DNA from: Paragonimus skrjabini miyazakii
Taxonomy: Eukaryota > Platyhelminthes > Trematoda > Plagiorchiida > Troglotrematidae
Length of the DNA stretch: 64,000 nt
Direction of reading: 5' to 3'
NCBI GenBank assembly: GCA_014338405.1
Contig: JTDE01000429.1
Coordinates: forward strand, 95,735 to 159,734
Under the pieces are notes generated by a model. That model was not told the DNA's origin. It did not search any database and saw only the letters and a program-made list of their open reading frames with translations. Position numbers and translations under genes: made by a program. Positions 23,031 through 33,367 of the stretch are shown piece after piece. Every line of letters begins with the position of its first letter. The first letter of the stretch is position 1.

Positions 23031-25719
23031 TGTTACGGAAAAAAGTTGCCTTGCTTTAATTGATCTAGTTATTTCAGCAAAGCACCGTTTGTCTACCGGA
23101 AGATTGGACAGCCTGGTCGGTTGGAAGGTAGTAATGATAGTATGAACATTTGGGATTCAGTCATGCCGGTTGATATTTAGGACACATCTCAGACAACAGA
23201 GGTGAAATGCGTTCTAGCAGTGCCCTCAACGCACGCATCATGTCAAGGCCTTGCTATGGTACAGTTATATGTTAAGTACACAAGTTAGATACATAAACTT
23301 CTACATCCTACCCTCGTTCAAAGTCAGCTTAATAATGGCACAATCCGACAGTCGGGCTGCCTCAGTTAGCTTTCAAGGAGAGAGTTGCTTGAGATTGTGC
23401 ATCTGAGTAAGATGAATTTCACCGACACTTCTAGAGTTTCACCGGCAAGAACATTAAGAGTTTCACTGAAGTCTTGCATTACAAAGGTTATTTACTTTAA
23501 ATCAATGTGTAGCTCAAAGTCTATGCACGCGAGCACACAATTTTCCTTGTAAAGTTCCGTCACAATCTGCCACGACAGCATCATCATCTAAAATTCTTTC
23601 AGATAGGTTCGGTTTGTTCAATCAGAGATGGTTGAAACAACCAAACTACGTTACTTGGCTAGAAAAACTCATATCCCTGACGACGTGGCACACAGTGGGC
23701 TGCCATTACCCCCAGATTATACAAATGGCACCAGTGCACTAAAAAGAAGCAAATTAACGTGAGTTATAGACTCACAGCATTTATACTACATTCTGAGTAA
23801 CAATGCCAGCAAACAGAAAATGAAAAAGGAAGCAGTTTTTTCATGACTATCCGAAAGTATCGCAATTAACGGAGGGAGAAGGGCAAAGACCTAGGTGGCG
23901 ATCACCAGCACAAGCAACAGCTACCGCTGTGTTCATCTAGGGAGACTGCAAAGCAATTTGCTTATGTGGTACAGCATTGTACAGAAGTCATAGGACTTCT
24001 AGGGTCCTCAAGTGGAGCACTAATTCATTTTCAGCAGGGACAGTCGGACGCGGTCATTGTATGTCACTGTTCATTTCCACAGTGAATAGCGGAATCGCCT
24101 CTCGTATTTCGTAGACTTTAGGCTTCCAACTGTTTTCCGAATAAATGCGATGAGTGAACCCAGAAATCTGATCGTACTGTGTGAGTATGTCTTGGCAACA
24201 GCTATCTATTACATAACTGTAATCGGCAGAATCTGCCTAGCTCAGTGATACATTCCTTTGCGTTGAAGCCTAGAAAACACCAGTGACAATTTCCTTTGCT
24301 CCAACGTGTTGACAAGAAGTAGCCCTAATTTTAACCAGGCAGAATACTAACCACGACTGATCCCAATTGTCTGTCGGGGGCACGGTCGCTGACTCTCTGT
24401 GTATCCTCCCGCTGCACACGTACATAAATCTGAAGCAGACAACCATGAGACATAGGCCATCAGTAGAATTAATACGTGTATGCATTCTTGTCAATTATAT
24501 GACGAGCAAATTAACTGCGTTTTTCAAACAGGCATGTTGTATTTAGGGCGATTTCGATTGAAACACTAATGAACATATGATAACACAATCTTTCCTACTT
24601 CAACCACAACGTCAATATCAGGCGTTCTGCTGAATCGCTGCAGTCACCAATAAAAATGAGAAAAAATAAAGTTAAATTATACGCTTTTATTGCATGACTA
24701 AATCTTGGGGAAACATTTCCATTTTATAAGTCAGGGTTACAGACAGTTGACCAGTTATACGTGAACCATTTGAATTCCACTGGAGTGTTAACCCGATTGA
24801 CATACCAGTACGTCTTCGTCACATTTCTGGCCTATTCTCATAGTCAAGGAAGTATATCATCCGGTTAGACTGTTATATACACTTTCAAGAATTTTATTAT
24901 TTTATATGATACTATTTTGGTTTGTTAACTAACTCTACTCCATTATTTTCAAGTATAAATAAATGATAGGGATGACTGGCAACTACTGTTTGCATTCCTC
25001 AATTTTTATGATCAGTCTCAGCATAATGACACGAGTCAGACTATATGATTGATGTTAAGCGTAACCACTAAAATACTTTAGAAGATTTCAGAATTTAACA
25101 ACTTAGCCAACTGATTACACACGGCGAATAGAAAACGATGAATACTGTCGATCTTGTTGAAATTTCATGTGAAATTGTCGAACAGGTGAATGACCGAGTA
25201 TAAATATGATAGTTCCGAGCTCCCACGCTAGTTATGTAGCTCAACCAGTTGCCTGCTTGTCACGTATGGACAGAATGTTTCTTTTCCTGACTCGAATCAG
25301 GCCAGAACCAAGGTATTTCGCAACTGGTTCTCTTACAAATTATCGACATTATGAGAAGCCTAAAACCACTTGGATGCTGACCCAGTGCCCATCGAACAAT
25401 TGATAGTTGTTGGCTAGTTTACTGAAGACAGATACCGCTTGTCCTAGAATAACAAGGCATTGGATGTCAACTTAAGTAAATTATGCTGTCAGGCTTAGTG
25501 CTTTAACCTTCAGTTCGTTAAATTACTTGCTCCAGAAAAATTCCAGTTTTATTTAGTCAGTATAAAATCAATAATGTGAATACGACACAAATCTTCAAGT
25601 AAGTTTTGTTGTGCTAAAGTCCAGCCACTACGAATAAGCCTGACTAATTGAGACCATATTATCGATGGGTAGTCAAGGATTTACCTAATTTAAGGGTGAA
25701 TATTGCCCACAATTGTTGA

Positions 25720-25830
25720 CAGCCTTAGACTTGAGATCGACGTTTCGGTCATTTTCATTCAAAGAGAATTACTGGACACGAGTTTCGCCTTTCTTACAGC
25801 TTGTCGGTAGTGCATATCCTATCGGAACTA
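25720..25830 (-). repeat. Repeat of the hammerhead-bearing family, copy 2
   Basis: Shares the ATATGCACTA-CYGACRAGCT block and the GAAACTCG block (minus strand) with the copies at 14950 and 59161. The flanks do not extend the similarity far. See the ribozyme entry for the core. Confidence 0.5.
25784..25815 (-). ncRNA. Hammerhead-ribozyme-like core, mutated
   Basis: On the minus strand, CCGACAA (consensus CUGANGA, two changes) is followed by a poorly pairing stem II, then GAAAC-TCGT-GTC. The last part matches the expected short stem III with a GUC cleavage triplet, where the cleavage base would be 25785. The catalytic core changes make activity unlikely. Confidence 0.4.
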
Positions 25831-25964
25831 TCGGGCAACCTGATCATTACTCAAAAGCCAAGATGGTTTAGCGTTCGAATATGCCAGTTCTGTCGTGCTT
25901 AATGCGAGGTCAGTGGCACAGTGCTCAGCACAGCTGCCTCATAAAAGGGAGAACAAATTAACGA

Positions 25965-26312
25965 ATGAACAGAGATCATATGAGTTTCAGCTTGGCCCGG
26001 TCTACATGTGTGGCGTCAGAAATAATTGCTCGAATCCGATGGCGTTTACGTGGGAATGACTCTAAAATTCTGGAACAAGCGGATTTGTATCCTTTTTTCT
26101 TGCTTGATTCATACCGCGCGACAGACGGGGGTTTATTGCCACAACGGTTGGCGCGTGTGACATGTGTGTTTGAGGTGAGAGTTACACTTTCTAGTCTAGA
26201 AAAACAACTTATTATAAATTACCGGAACTTAGTCAAAGTCTTCTTTGTAGTGGGCCGGCAACGCTTGAAAGAGATTACAGAAGCGTGCTTTTATTCTGAT
26301 GCTAAGGTGTGA
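25965..26312 (+). CDS. Unassigned 115-codon open frame in gene A intron
   Basis: The frame opens at an ATG 25 bases after a CATAAAAG TATA-like element. Its codon make-up looks more protein-like than most frames here, and GAG|GTGAGA at 26174 is a possible donor that would make residues 1-70 a first exon. Its phase does not fit gene A exon 3, so it would be a nested gene or a chance frame. I recognise no domain. Confidence 0.25.
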   Translation: MNRDHMSFSLARSTCVASEIIARIRWRLRGNDSKILEQADLYPFFLLDSYRATDGGLLPQRLARVTCVFEVRVTLSSLEKQLIINYRNLVKVFFVVGRQRLKEITEACFYSDAKV

Positions 26313-27415
26313 CCTTTGAAGGGGTGGTTTATGTTTTTTTTTGTCTAGCGAGACTGTGGGGTAGTATTTTTTGATTATTGCAGAGCAACCAGAACTGTTT
26401 TTTAAACAAATTGATCAACAGTGGTAGTTGCTTGTAGCTTCCGCATTCAAAGCGGCCTTCCGGGTGGCTTGTTTCAGTGAAACAGTTGCCCACGTTTAAA
26501 GAAGAGCAAAGTTCCGTGAAAAGTTTGACAACTTTTATCATGTAGAACCGCTACGAGATACGGTGTGTACAACAAAAACGGAACTCCCAAAGTTTGTTAA
26601 AGTATGCCCATTTGACAGAGTGAAAAGACTTATGGTAAGTTTTGTAACAGCCGTGAAGTGGTAATTTATATTTATGTGTGTGAAATGACCAAATAAGATA
26701 TTTCCGGTCTCGTCACTGACAAAAGACAGGTATGCGAATGAATGTGCAAAGTTACATACTACTCATGTTCGGCGGTGTAGTAGCGTAGCGCAAAGTCATT
26801 ATTGCGCATACAGACAATACTGTTGTAGTGGATCTAAACACTGTACAAAATTCAAGCATGAACACGAGATCAAAAAGGTGATAAAATTGGAAATGATCAA
26901 CTCACAATAGTTCACTAAAGTGCTTTGATTTAGAATTCCACTACATCAAATGCAGTATCCAACAGATACAATCCGTCGTGTCGTTTCTAAATAATCTTGG
27001 AGGTCAACAACTGAGTTTATTTCGATAACAGATAAATAAGGAAATTTTTTCGCAATCGTTAGTTGATTCCGTTAGCTTCTTACTCTCCAAAATTCCGTGC
27101 ACCAGCGACCCGAACGTAGAGAGAACGCAAGGCTCGCGAACCGAGAAGTGAGTGAGTTGTATTTACTGATTATCGATTAGTTCGATTAAGTTGATTTAAA
27201 CGTTGGCTGTATATGTGAAGTTGAGGAAAGTGAAAAGTGTGAATAACAATCAGAATTTTGAAATAGAAAATAGTGTGCAAAACATTACACTGTGATCCAT
27301 GATAAGCATCAATACACGGCGAAAACAGAATTCTTAATTTCCTATAAACTTAATAGTCTGATATAAGAAAAAGTACCCCTAATTTTAATTCACACGTAAA
27401 TATCTTTCTAAACAG

Positions 27416-27762
27416 AACGAGCAGATCTTCCCAGAATGGTACACATTCCAATCAAAACAAAGCGACCATTCACAAATCGTTCGGTCTACTCCAAGGACTT
27501 TTGTCGTACTCCTGTTCAATACGAACGTTCCAACACTGGCACGTTTTGGCGTCCAGAAAGTCCTTACGTGGTGAGCCCTCCACTGAAAATTGAGGTCCAC
27601 AGTTCGGATGATAGCTCCTCGGATGACCTAGTTCAGTTGAATGCAAAAGAGAATACATCGCCTATCTCCACGTACAACATGGATTATAGACAATACGAGA
27701 CCGGGTCCGAGCCGAGAACGATCATGAACCGAAAGAATGCCCCTAAGATTGTATCAAAACCC
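27416..27762 (+). CDS. Gene A exon 3
   Basis: Acceptor TTTCTAAACAG at 27415 gives two bases (AA) that complete codon 140 (Glu) with the G from exon 2. The donor is CCC|GTATGT at 27763, phase 0. It carries FTNRSVYSKDF and then FWRPESPY. An acidic-serine run (HSSDDSSSDD, residues 201-210) is a plausible casein-kinase-2 target and disordered linker. An ATG at 27436 could serve as an alternative start if upstream exons were absent. That would leave a 231-residue protein. Confidence 0.7.
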
Positions 27763-28093
27763 GTATGTCTAATTCATTCATAAATATGAATGATTATTTC
27801 ACCTGTACTTATTGAGGTTTTTAGTCAAAAGTTTAATAACCTTTACTGCATAACCTTTAAACCTAGGTTATTTTCAATGTTGCTATCAAAAAGTAAATGG
27901 TCTAATTTAGATTCTTCAGGTTTCGTTGATATAACAAGTCTCACAATGACGAGGTAACCTAGTTTTCACATTATTTCTCTTGCTAGGCCCAACTCACTTA
28001 AAATGTTCTTTGACATCTATCTTGCGAATAAAAGAGCTGAGATCCTGTTATGGTCTTTGGAAGGGATAATGCTTATCTTCATTCTTGTTTCAG
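27763..28093 (+). other. Gene A intron 3 (331 bp)
   Basis: GTATGT donor and TTCTTGTTTCAG acceptor. In-frame stops appear soon after the donor, so it cannot be read through. Confidence 0.7.
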
Positions 28094-28462
28094 GTCACCG
28101 AACCTCCGTTTGAAATCACCGAGAATTTGATAAGTGACGGAACGACTTATCGAGAAACATTCAGCACTCGCCACCCAACAACATACACGGACTATCCAGC
28201 AGCCGGACTCATCACCCGCGGTGGTCGATTGAGAAGTCAACGCGAAACCTACCAATTCTATTCATCGTTACAAAGCGTAAAGACAGACCCTGGTGCCAAA
28301 CTGGCCAGACAAACAAAAGCACATTTTGGGCAAAATCAGTTGGATGGTAATGGACAGGACACCAAAGAATTCCACGAGATAAGAGTGAAGCAGAATTTGT
28401 GGCCATTTTTAGAACACAAAAACAGTTGCTTTTACAATGTGGCCATGCAAGACGATTTCTAA
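28094..28462 (+). CDS. Gene A exon 4 (terminal)
   Basis: Phase 0 start, 122 codons and stop TAA. It contains GTTYRETFSTRHPTTYTDYP, another instance of the Tyr-containing repeat, followed by RETYQFYSS. Such repeated Tyr/Phe motifs in Ser/Thr/Pro-rich sequence resemble those of filamentous microtubule-lumen or surface proteins. A poly(A) signal lies 181 bases after the stop. The last 25 residues are Phe/Asn-rich and have no recognisable motif. Confidence 0.75.
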   Translation, partial: VTEPPFEITENLISDGTTYRETFSTRHPTTYTDYPAAGLITRGGRLRSQRETYQFYSSLQSVKTDPGAKLARQTKAHFGQNQLDGNGQDTKEFHEIRVKQNLWPFLEHKNSCFYNVAMQDDF

Positions 28463-28642
28463 ATAGTTTGCGTTATTTGTCTGTTATACGCTCATCAAAT
28501 AACAAGTTTCACGTGAACTGGGTTGTTTTATTGTTTTCTACGGGTTATTACTCATGCCAGACCAGGTTTTCCTTTTGTTTTGGATCATCTATTCAGTCTG
28601 TTCATGATAATACAGTAAGACATCTGGTACTCTGACCATTTC

Positions 28643-28648
28643 AATAAA
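28643..28648 (+). terminator. Poly(A) signal of gene A
   Basis: AATAAA in the presumed 3' UTR, 181 bases after the stop of exon 4, with T-rich sequence downstream near 28690. Confidence 0.6.
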
Positions 28649-28729
28649 ACCAAATGAGCAAATTAGAAGTTGGGAACAGTTGGTTCTTTTCATAAATCTG
28701 AGTGTAAAAATAACAAGACGGACAGGGCT

Positions 28730-28890
28730 GCAATACATCATACTAATCCTCGTTTTCTGCGTTTTGCCGAGGTCGTCAAGATTAGCTGCCTCGTTAGCAT
28801 CATGCGTACAGAAACAATTATACGCAACGGACCTGATAGCTTTGTGCCCTGTTCTCTACCCCATTTACCGTTTTCCTTCTTAACACCCTA
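28730..28890 (+). pseudogene. Penelope-like element C-terminal fragment
   Basis: The frame reads NPRFLRFAEVVKI, matching the (N/R)RRxLRFAEAxxI block after the GIY-YIG core. After a +1 shift it continues as CVQKQLYATDL, matching the conserved C-V-Q-K tail. Only this C-terminal piece is visible; the upstream nuclease motif is missing. Confidence 0.6.
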
Positions 28891-31800
28891 CCAGATTTGT
28901 CATATACTTCATTGATTATTGCCATTTGGTACTGAGAAGTTAATACGAAATTCTAGCATCTACGATTGTCTTTCTAATCGCCGTGAACAAACTGAAGGTG
29001 GCAATTCGTGCGTCACACTCTTCATGCAACATCCGGATTGCCTGGATCTATTCAACCAAACTGGTACCATAATTAAGTCTGCTGAAATCCTACAGGTCAT
29101 ATTTTTGAGCACTCGAGATCAGGGTAACTTTCGTCTCATATGGCCTCATGGACGGTGGTTCTGGACAGTAACTTCTTGTTTCGATAATGCAGTCAACGAA
29201 GTGGTGAGCAAGACTTATTTTCTGTGCTTGATCATTAGGTTAATTACAGCACGCAAAACATTAAACTTCATTGGTAAAAAGCCGGCTAGTAGAAAGTGCA
29301 GACCACGCAATCATTGTTACAACTTTTTAAAGTGACTGACTGTGGACCAGTGAAGGTTGCGTGTCTGCACGAAGTTCTGATTGCAGAGATCAGGATAACT
29401 CAGTCGAGTACTTTCTGACTACATATCAATATAATGAAATCATTTGTGAGCTCACATCCACAGTTGGACTGCAAGGTTTATTGCTTCGGCTGATTTTTCA
29501 AAATTCTTGGTTATAAATTCAGAGGAAGCAGCTCCCTTGAAAGGAGGACTTATAACGACCAATTTTTTGAGTAGTTGAATGTTGGTATCCTGGATAGTAG
29601 ACCTAAAGCATGGACAATCATGGACCTTTAACAACCGCCACAGTCGAATTGACATTCATTAATGCTTTCAACTCGTATGTTGACTTCATGCAAGGCAACT
29701 TAACTAAACCGTCAGCACGTTCAAATCTCTATTAATACAGTCGTCACAATTGCATACATGGCTGTTTGTCGCTTATTAAATAGTGAAGAAACTTCGAATG
29801 AGAGCATGTTTTGATTGTTCAAATTCAAGCTTTTGGCTATGCCGGTGAACTGAACCGTGTTCAGGAGACAATACTTTGCTAGTCTCAACTTGATGCGTCC
29901 ATACAAATTAAAGTCATTTTGCTGGGATATGATAATGCAAATTGCACATATCTCAAATAAGGGCCTTTTTTATACACTTCAGGCAGACTTAAATGTGTAT
30001 ATCAGTGTTATCCCAACAGACCCCGAAAAAGGGATGCTGTTATCGTTTGAGTCGAGCGATACTGGTTAAAGTTTTTATCATCACCCCGAACAAGACTCAG
30101 TTTTGGTAATGGTCATGTGATGACAAGATCGATAGGTTTTCTTTTACTTGATCGAACTGAACAAACAATGTGGGAATTATTGGCGGTAACCGAATGTTTG
30201 ACAGCTCACAGGGAAGGCAAAGGTTATTAAACTTCGTATTCAGTTGAACATAATCTTCTTGATTGCGTAATCAATTTATGACGACGTACACACTAACCAA
30301 CTTATGAACTTTGTAATACTCTTATCAGGTTTGCGTAAGTTTTTAAGTTTTTCAAACAACTAATCGAGTTGTAGTCTGGTCAACCGTGTCAAAGTTGCTC
30401 ATGAATTGTTAAAAATCCATCCGAAAAGAGGCACCACCTTTACGATGTACTGAAGGTTCCGATTGTGACTTGCGGTCACTGTTGAACTTATTGCTATACG
30501 GTTTCTTAGGCTAGTACTACAGGTTACTGATGGCTAACATATGGTTTCTGTGCTTTTTAAAATGTCACTAGAATGCAACGTTGAATTCATTACAAAAATG
30601 CTCGCGATAGTATTAATCAACATTGTTGTGAAGTGATCGATAATGTGAGCGGTAGACTGCAGCACTCAGCTAACGCATGTAAATTGCGTTGCTCAAGCTG
30701 TGAGTCTACCCAAATCTTCCTTATCTAATCTGGTTAGACGTCTAGTGGCCTTGCGTAATCAAAATAAGTTATTGTTTGCTGTTTCTGGCTTATCGGTTTC
30801 CGTGGTTCGCCGGGTCGATAACTCATCCCCTCAGTGTTGTTATAGCTTTCGTTAGTTTATCCGACTGTGAACATTCTCACCGAAATTTGTATGCCGACAG
30901 AAAATCCGAAAACGACCCATTTTCCACAGAAGGAAATGGAACACTTTTCTTAGTCACCAGCAAGAACAGTCAGATTCAACTGGTCTAACAACAGTTTTGT
31001 ACAGGTGTCGCTTGTGTAGATTGTTTGAAAGTTAATAAACTAAAGTTTTGCTGCGGTTGCTGAAATCAACAGCATTGAGCAGCGGGTGAACATACGCAAA
31101 AGCTTGGCAAGCCAAAACTCTGTATGTAAGTGGTCTGTGTAGATAGAGAGATGTTAGCAATGTTTGATCACTATTCGACTGAAACATTATCCTTGCCCGC
31201 ATGAGGAATGAATTGACAATCACGGAAACTGCGTGCATCGAACAATAACGTATAGTTAATCTCGGTCGTAGCTGGTCAATACTACTCATGTGATGCAGAA
31301 AGTGGTGAGATTGTGTTAGGAGACGCATCTTCAAACGAAGCAGCTGAGGCATATCATGTAACATCGATTGATCGATCGGGCTTTGAGTGAATTGATATGT
31401 GTTGGCACACTGAGTTAATCAGATTGCAACTGCGCGATCGAACGCCTGTACGTTATCTGAACTGTTTTCTTGCGTTCACTCTTTAATGCCTCTCTGAAAC
31501 GTGATTAGTTCTAACGCTCTGACAGCCATGTATGGTATTCATTCTGCCTTATAAATTTAGAACTTCTGTGGCCTAATTCTGACTCGTCTCGTCCTTCTAA
31601 TAAACGCTGTTGCCGCACCTATTCTCTTTCTCGGTTCCGGGTCAAGCGATAGAGCACGTTACTTCAGATTGAAAGTTGAGTGTATGTACACTTTTATATG
31701 TTTGAATTGTAGGTTGGTCATTAATCATTCACCTCATTACGTGGTCTGTAAGCGAGTGACGCAGTCTTTCTTCGCAGAACATCTGGTCTTCTGGGTGTAT

Positions 31801-32571
31801 GGCTGGAGAGCTTAATAGCCAGTGCACCTACCGATTTGGATAACAGCATGGTACAAAGTGAGTCTTGGTGAGATATGAGAAATTTGAGTAGACCGGGAGG
31901 CAATTACACTGCCTAATACTGGTAAACAGAACTGCTCCAGAATAATTGATTATTCTTCCTAGATAATCTCGGTGAGTTTATGGTGTAGAAAGACGGGTGT
32001 AACTTTCGGGGACCGGTGTTGGATTTGTGGAAGTTGGATCGGTACAGTTGTTGGTTTAGTCCTTGTGTGATGTCGAATGTCGAATTCATTATTGGATTCT
32101 TGGTTTGCTGGTAGAAGGTCAATCCTAAGTTTAACTTCGTCCTGCCTTTCATCTTGAGCTGTTAACAACAATGACGCATTCTGTAACACAGTAACATGCA
32201 TACAATTCATTTGTCTCCTCTCTGTACCTGTTATTATCCTTATTGAAACTGTTGTGCTCACTGCTGTCTGACTCATCCTCATATTCATCCAAACCTGACT
32301 GTCAATGAACCCAATTCCAGTTGCCTTAGAGACATTTTGACAAGTCGTTTTAAATGGGTACATTTTAAACGCCTTTTCTACAGGACACACCTAGTATCTG
32401 GTTAGTTTGCATGCAAAACACGAGAACATTTTCACTGCAATTTTGTCAATAATACCACATAAATTTCAACCATTTGTACGGCTTTTTTTGACGTCTTCCT
32501 GGACTTGGAGGATAGCCTTATTAACCCACTGTCTGACTCAGCGCTATTGAAGTCGTCGATCGCGCGTCACA
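28891..32571. other. Intergenic stretch, no gene recognised
   Basis: Open frames of 110-143 codons at 28919-29335 (plus), 31032-31364 (minus) and 31959-32390 (minus) show no domain I recognise. None has a poly(A) signal close behind it. One or more could be exons of undetected genes. Confidence 0.35.
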
Positions 32572-32883
32572 TAGGGATTACCTTTAGTCGACAGAAACCT
32601 TTTAATATTGGTTCATTGGCCAAGTTACAGCTGGAATGCAGATTTTACTGCATTAGGATCGCTCAAGCATATGAACCGTGTGGTTTCTCGTTTAGTGTCC
32701 TTGGAAGGTAAAATTCAAAGGAAGTGTGGGCCAAAATATTCCGAACAAGGCATTGCAAATATAGTGACCCTTTCAATTGAGAATGTCCAAGGTCGAGCCA
32801 AGGCGAAAGTTAATTGGCCGTGTTTGGATGACCTAAAGTCTCTTGAGGACGAGAGATACATAAGCAATCTATCTCAGTTGTGA
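32572..32883 (+). CDS. Probable terminal exon of an unidentified gene
   Basis: A frame of about 103 codons ends at TGA (32881-32883), and AATAAA follows within eight bases. A strong-looking acceptor (TTTTACTGCATTAG) at 32656 would give an exon of 75 codons entered in phase 1. The alternative is that the open stretch from 32572 is used. The composition is soluble and mixed (SLEGKIQRKCGPKYSEQ in the middle, DDLKSLEDE near the end). I recognise no family. Upstream exons were not found; they may lie 5' among the unassigned frames. Confidence 0.4.
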
Positions 32884-32889
32884 ACTACT

Positions 32890-32895
32890 AATAAA
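32890..32895 (+). terminator. Poly(A) signal after the 32.6-kb exon
   Basis: AATAAA seven bases after the stop codon. This is close, but similar to the spacing at the gene at 429. Confidence 0.4.
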
Positions 32896-33267
32896 CGGCT
32901 CAGTGTATTACAGAGTGGAGATGATATAAAACATGTTATTATTCCATAGCACAATGCGGTTTCATGTTTCATAGTCACATATCACTACGTGATAGAAAGC
33001 GATTTAAAATACTGCATTCAGTAACGCCTAATTCGACAAACCCGAAATATGAGGTGCGTCATTCTTCTCATTTTATCTGGGATTGTAGGTGACTAGTCTT
33101 GAGGTGCCTGATGTGTTTCCCGTTATAGGGAGGTGTTCAGATATCTGCTGAACTAGTTCGTTCAAGTCTCTAGTTGTTTAGTTCAACTTTACGCGTTGCT
33201 TACTAAACACACAACTTGAACAACAAATATTATTCAAAATTGCACCCTTTAAAAGTAATTTCAAACC

Positions 33268-33367
33268 NNNNNNNNNNNNNNNNNNNNNNNNNNNNNNNNN
33301 NNNNNNNNNNNNNNNNNNNNNNNNNNNNNNNNNNNNNNNNNNNNNNNNNNNNNNNNNNNNNNNNNNN
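33268..33367. other. Assembly gap (100 N)
   Basis: Exactly 100 unknown bases, a conventional placeholder, so the true gap length may differ. Any open frame spanning it is an artefact. Confidence 1.

Larger units (their letters stand above)
21957..27415 (+). other. Gene A intron 2 (5.5 kb)
   Basis: GT at 21957, AG at 27415. It contains an inverted pair of Penelope fragments (22290-23030), a perfect-looking hairpin (22430), a hammerhead-type repeat (25780) and a 115-codon open frame of unknown status (25965). Confidence 0.5.

Noticed and set aside
28919..29335. 138-codon open frame on the plus strand
   Set aside because: No homology recognised; internal acceptor and donor candidates exist but do not link to neighbours in phase. 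It may be an exon of an undetected gene.
31959..32390. 143-codon open frame on the minus strand
   Set aside because: It is the third longest frame, but has no recognised domain, no poly(A) signal close behind and no splice partner in phase. It is kept as unproven.
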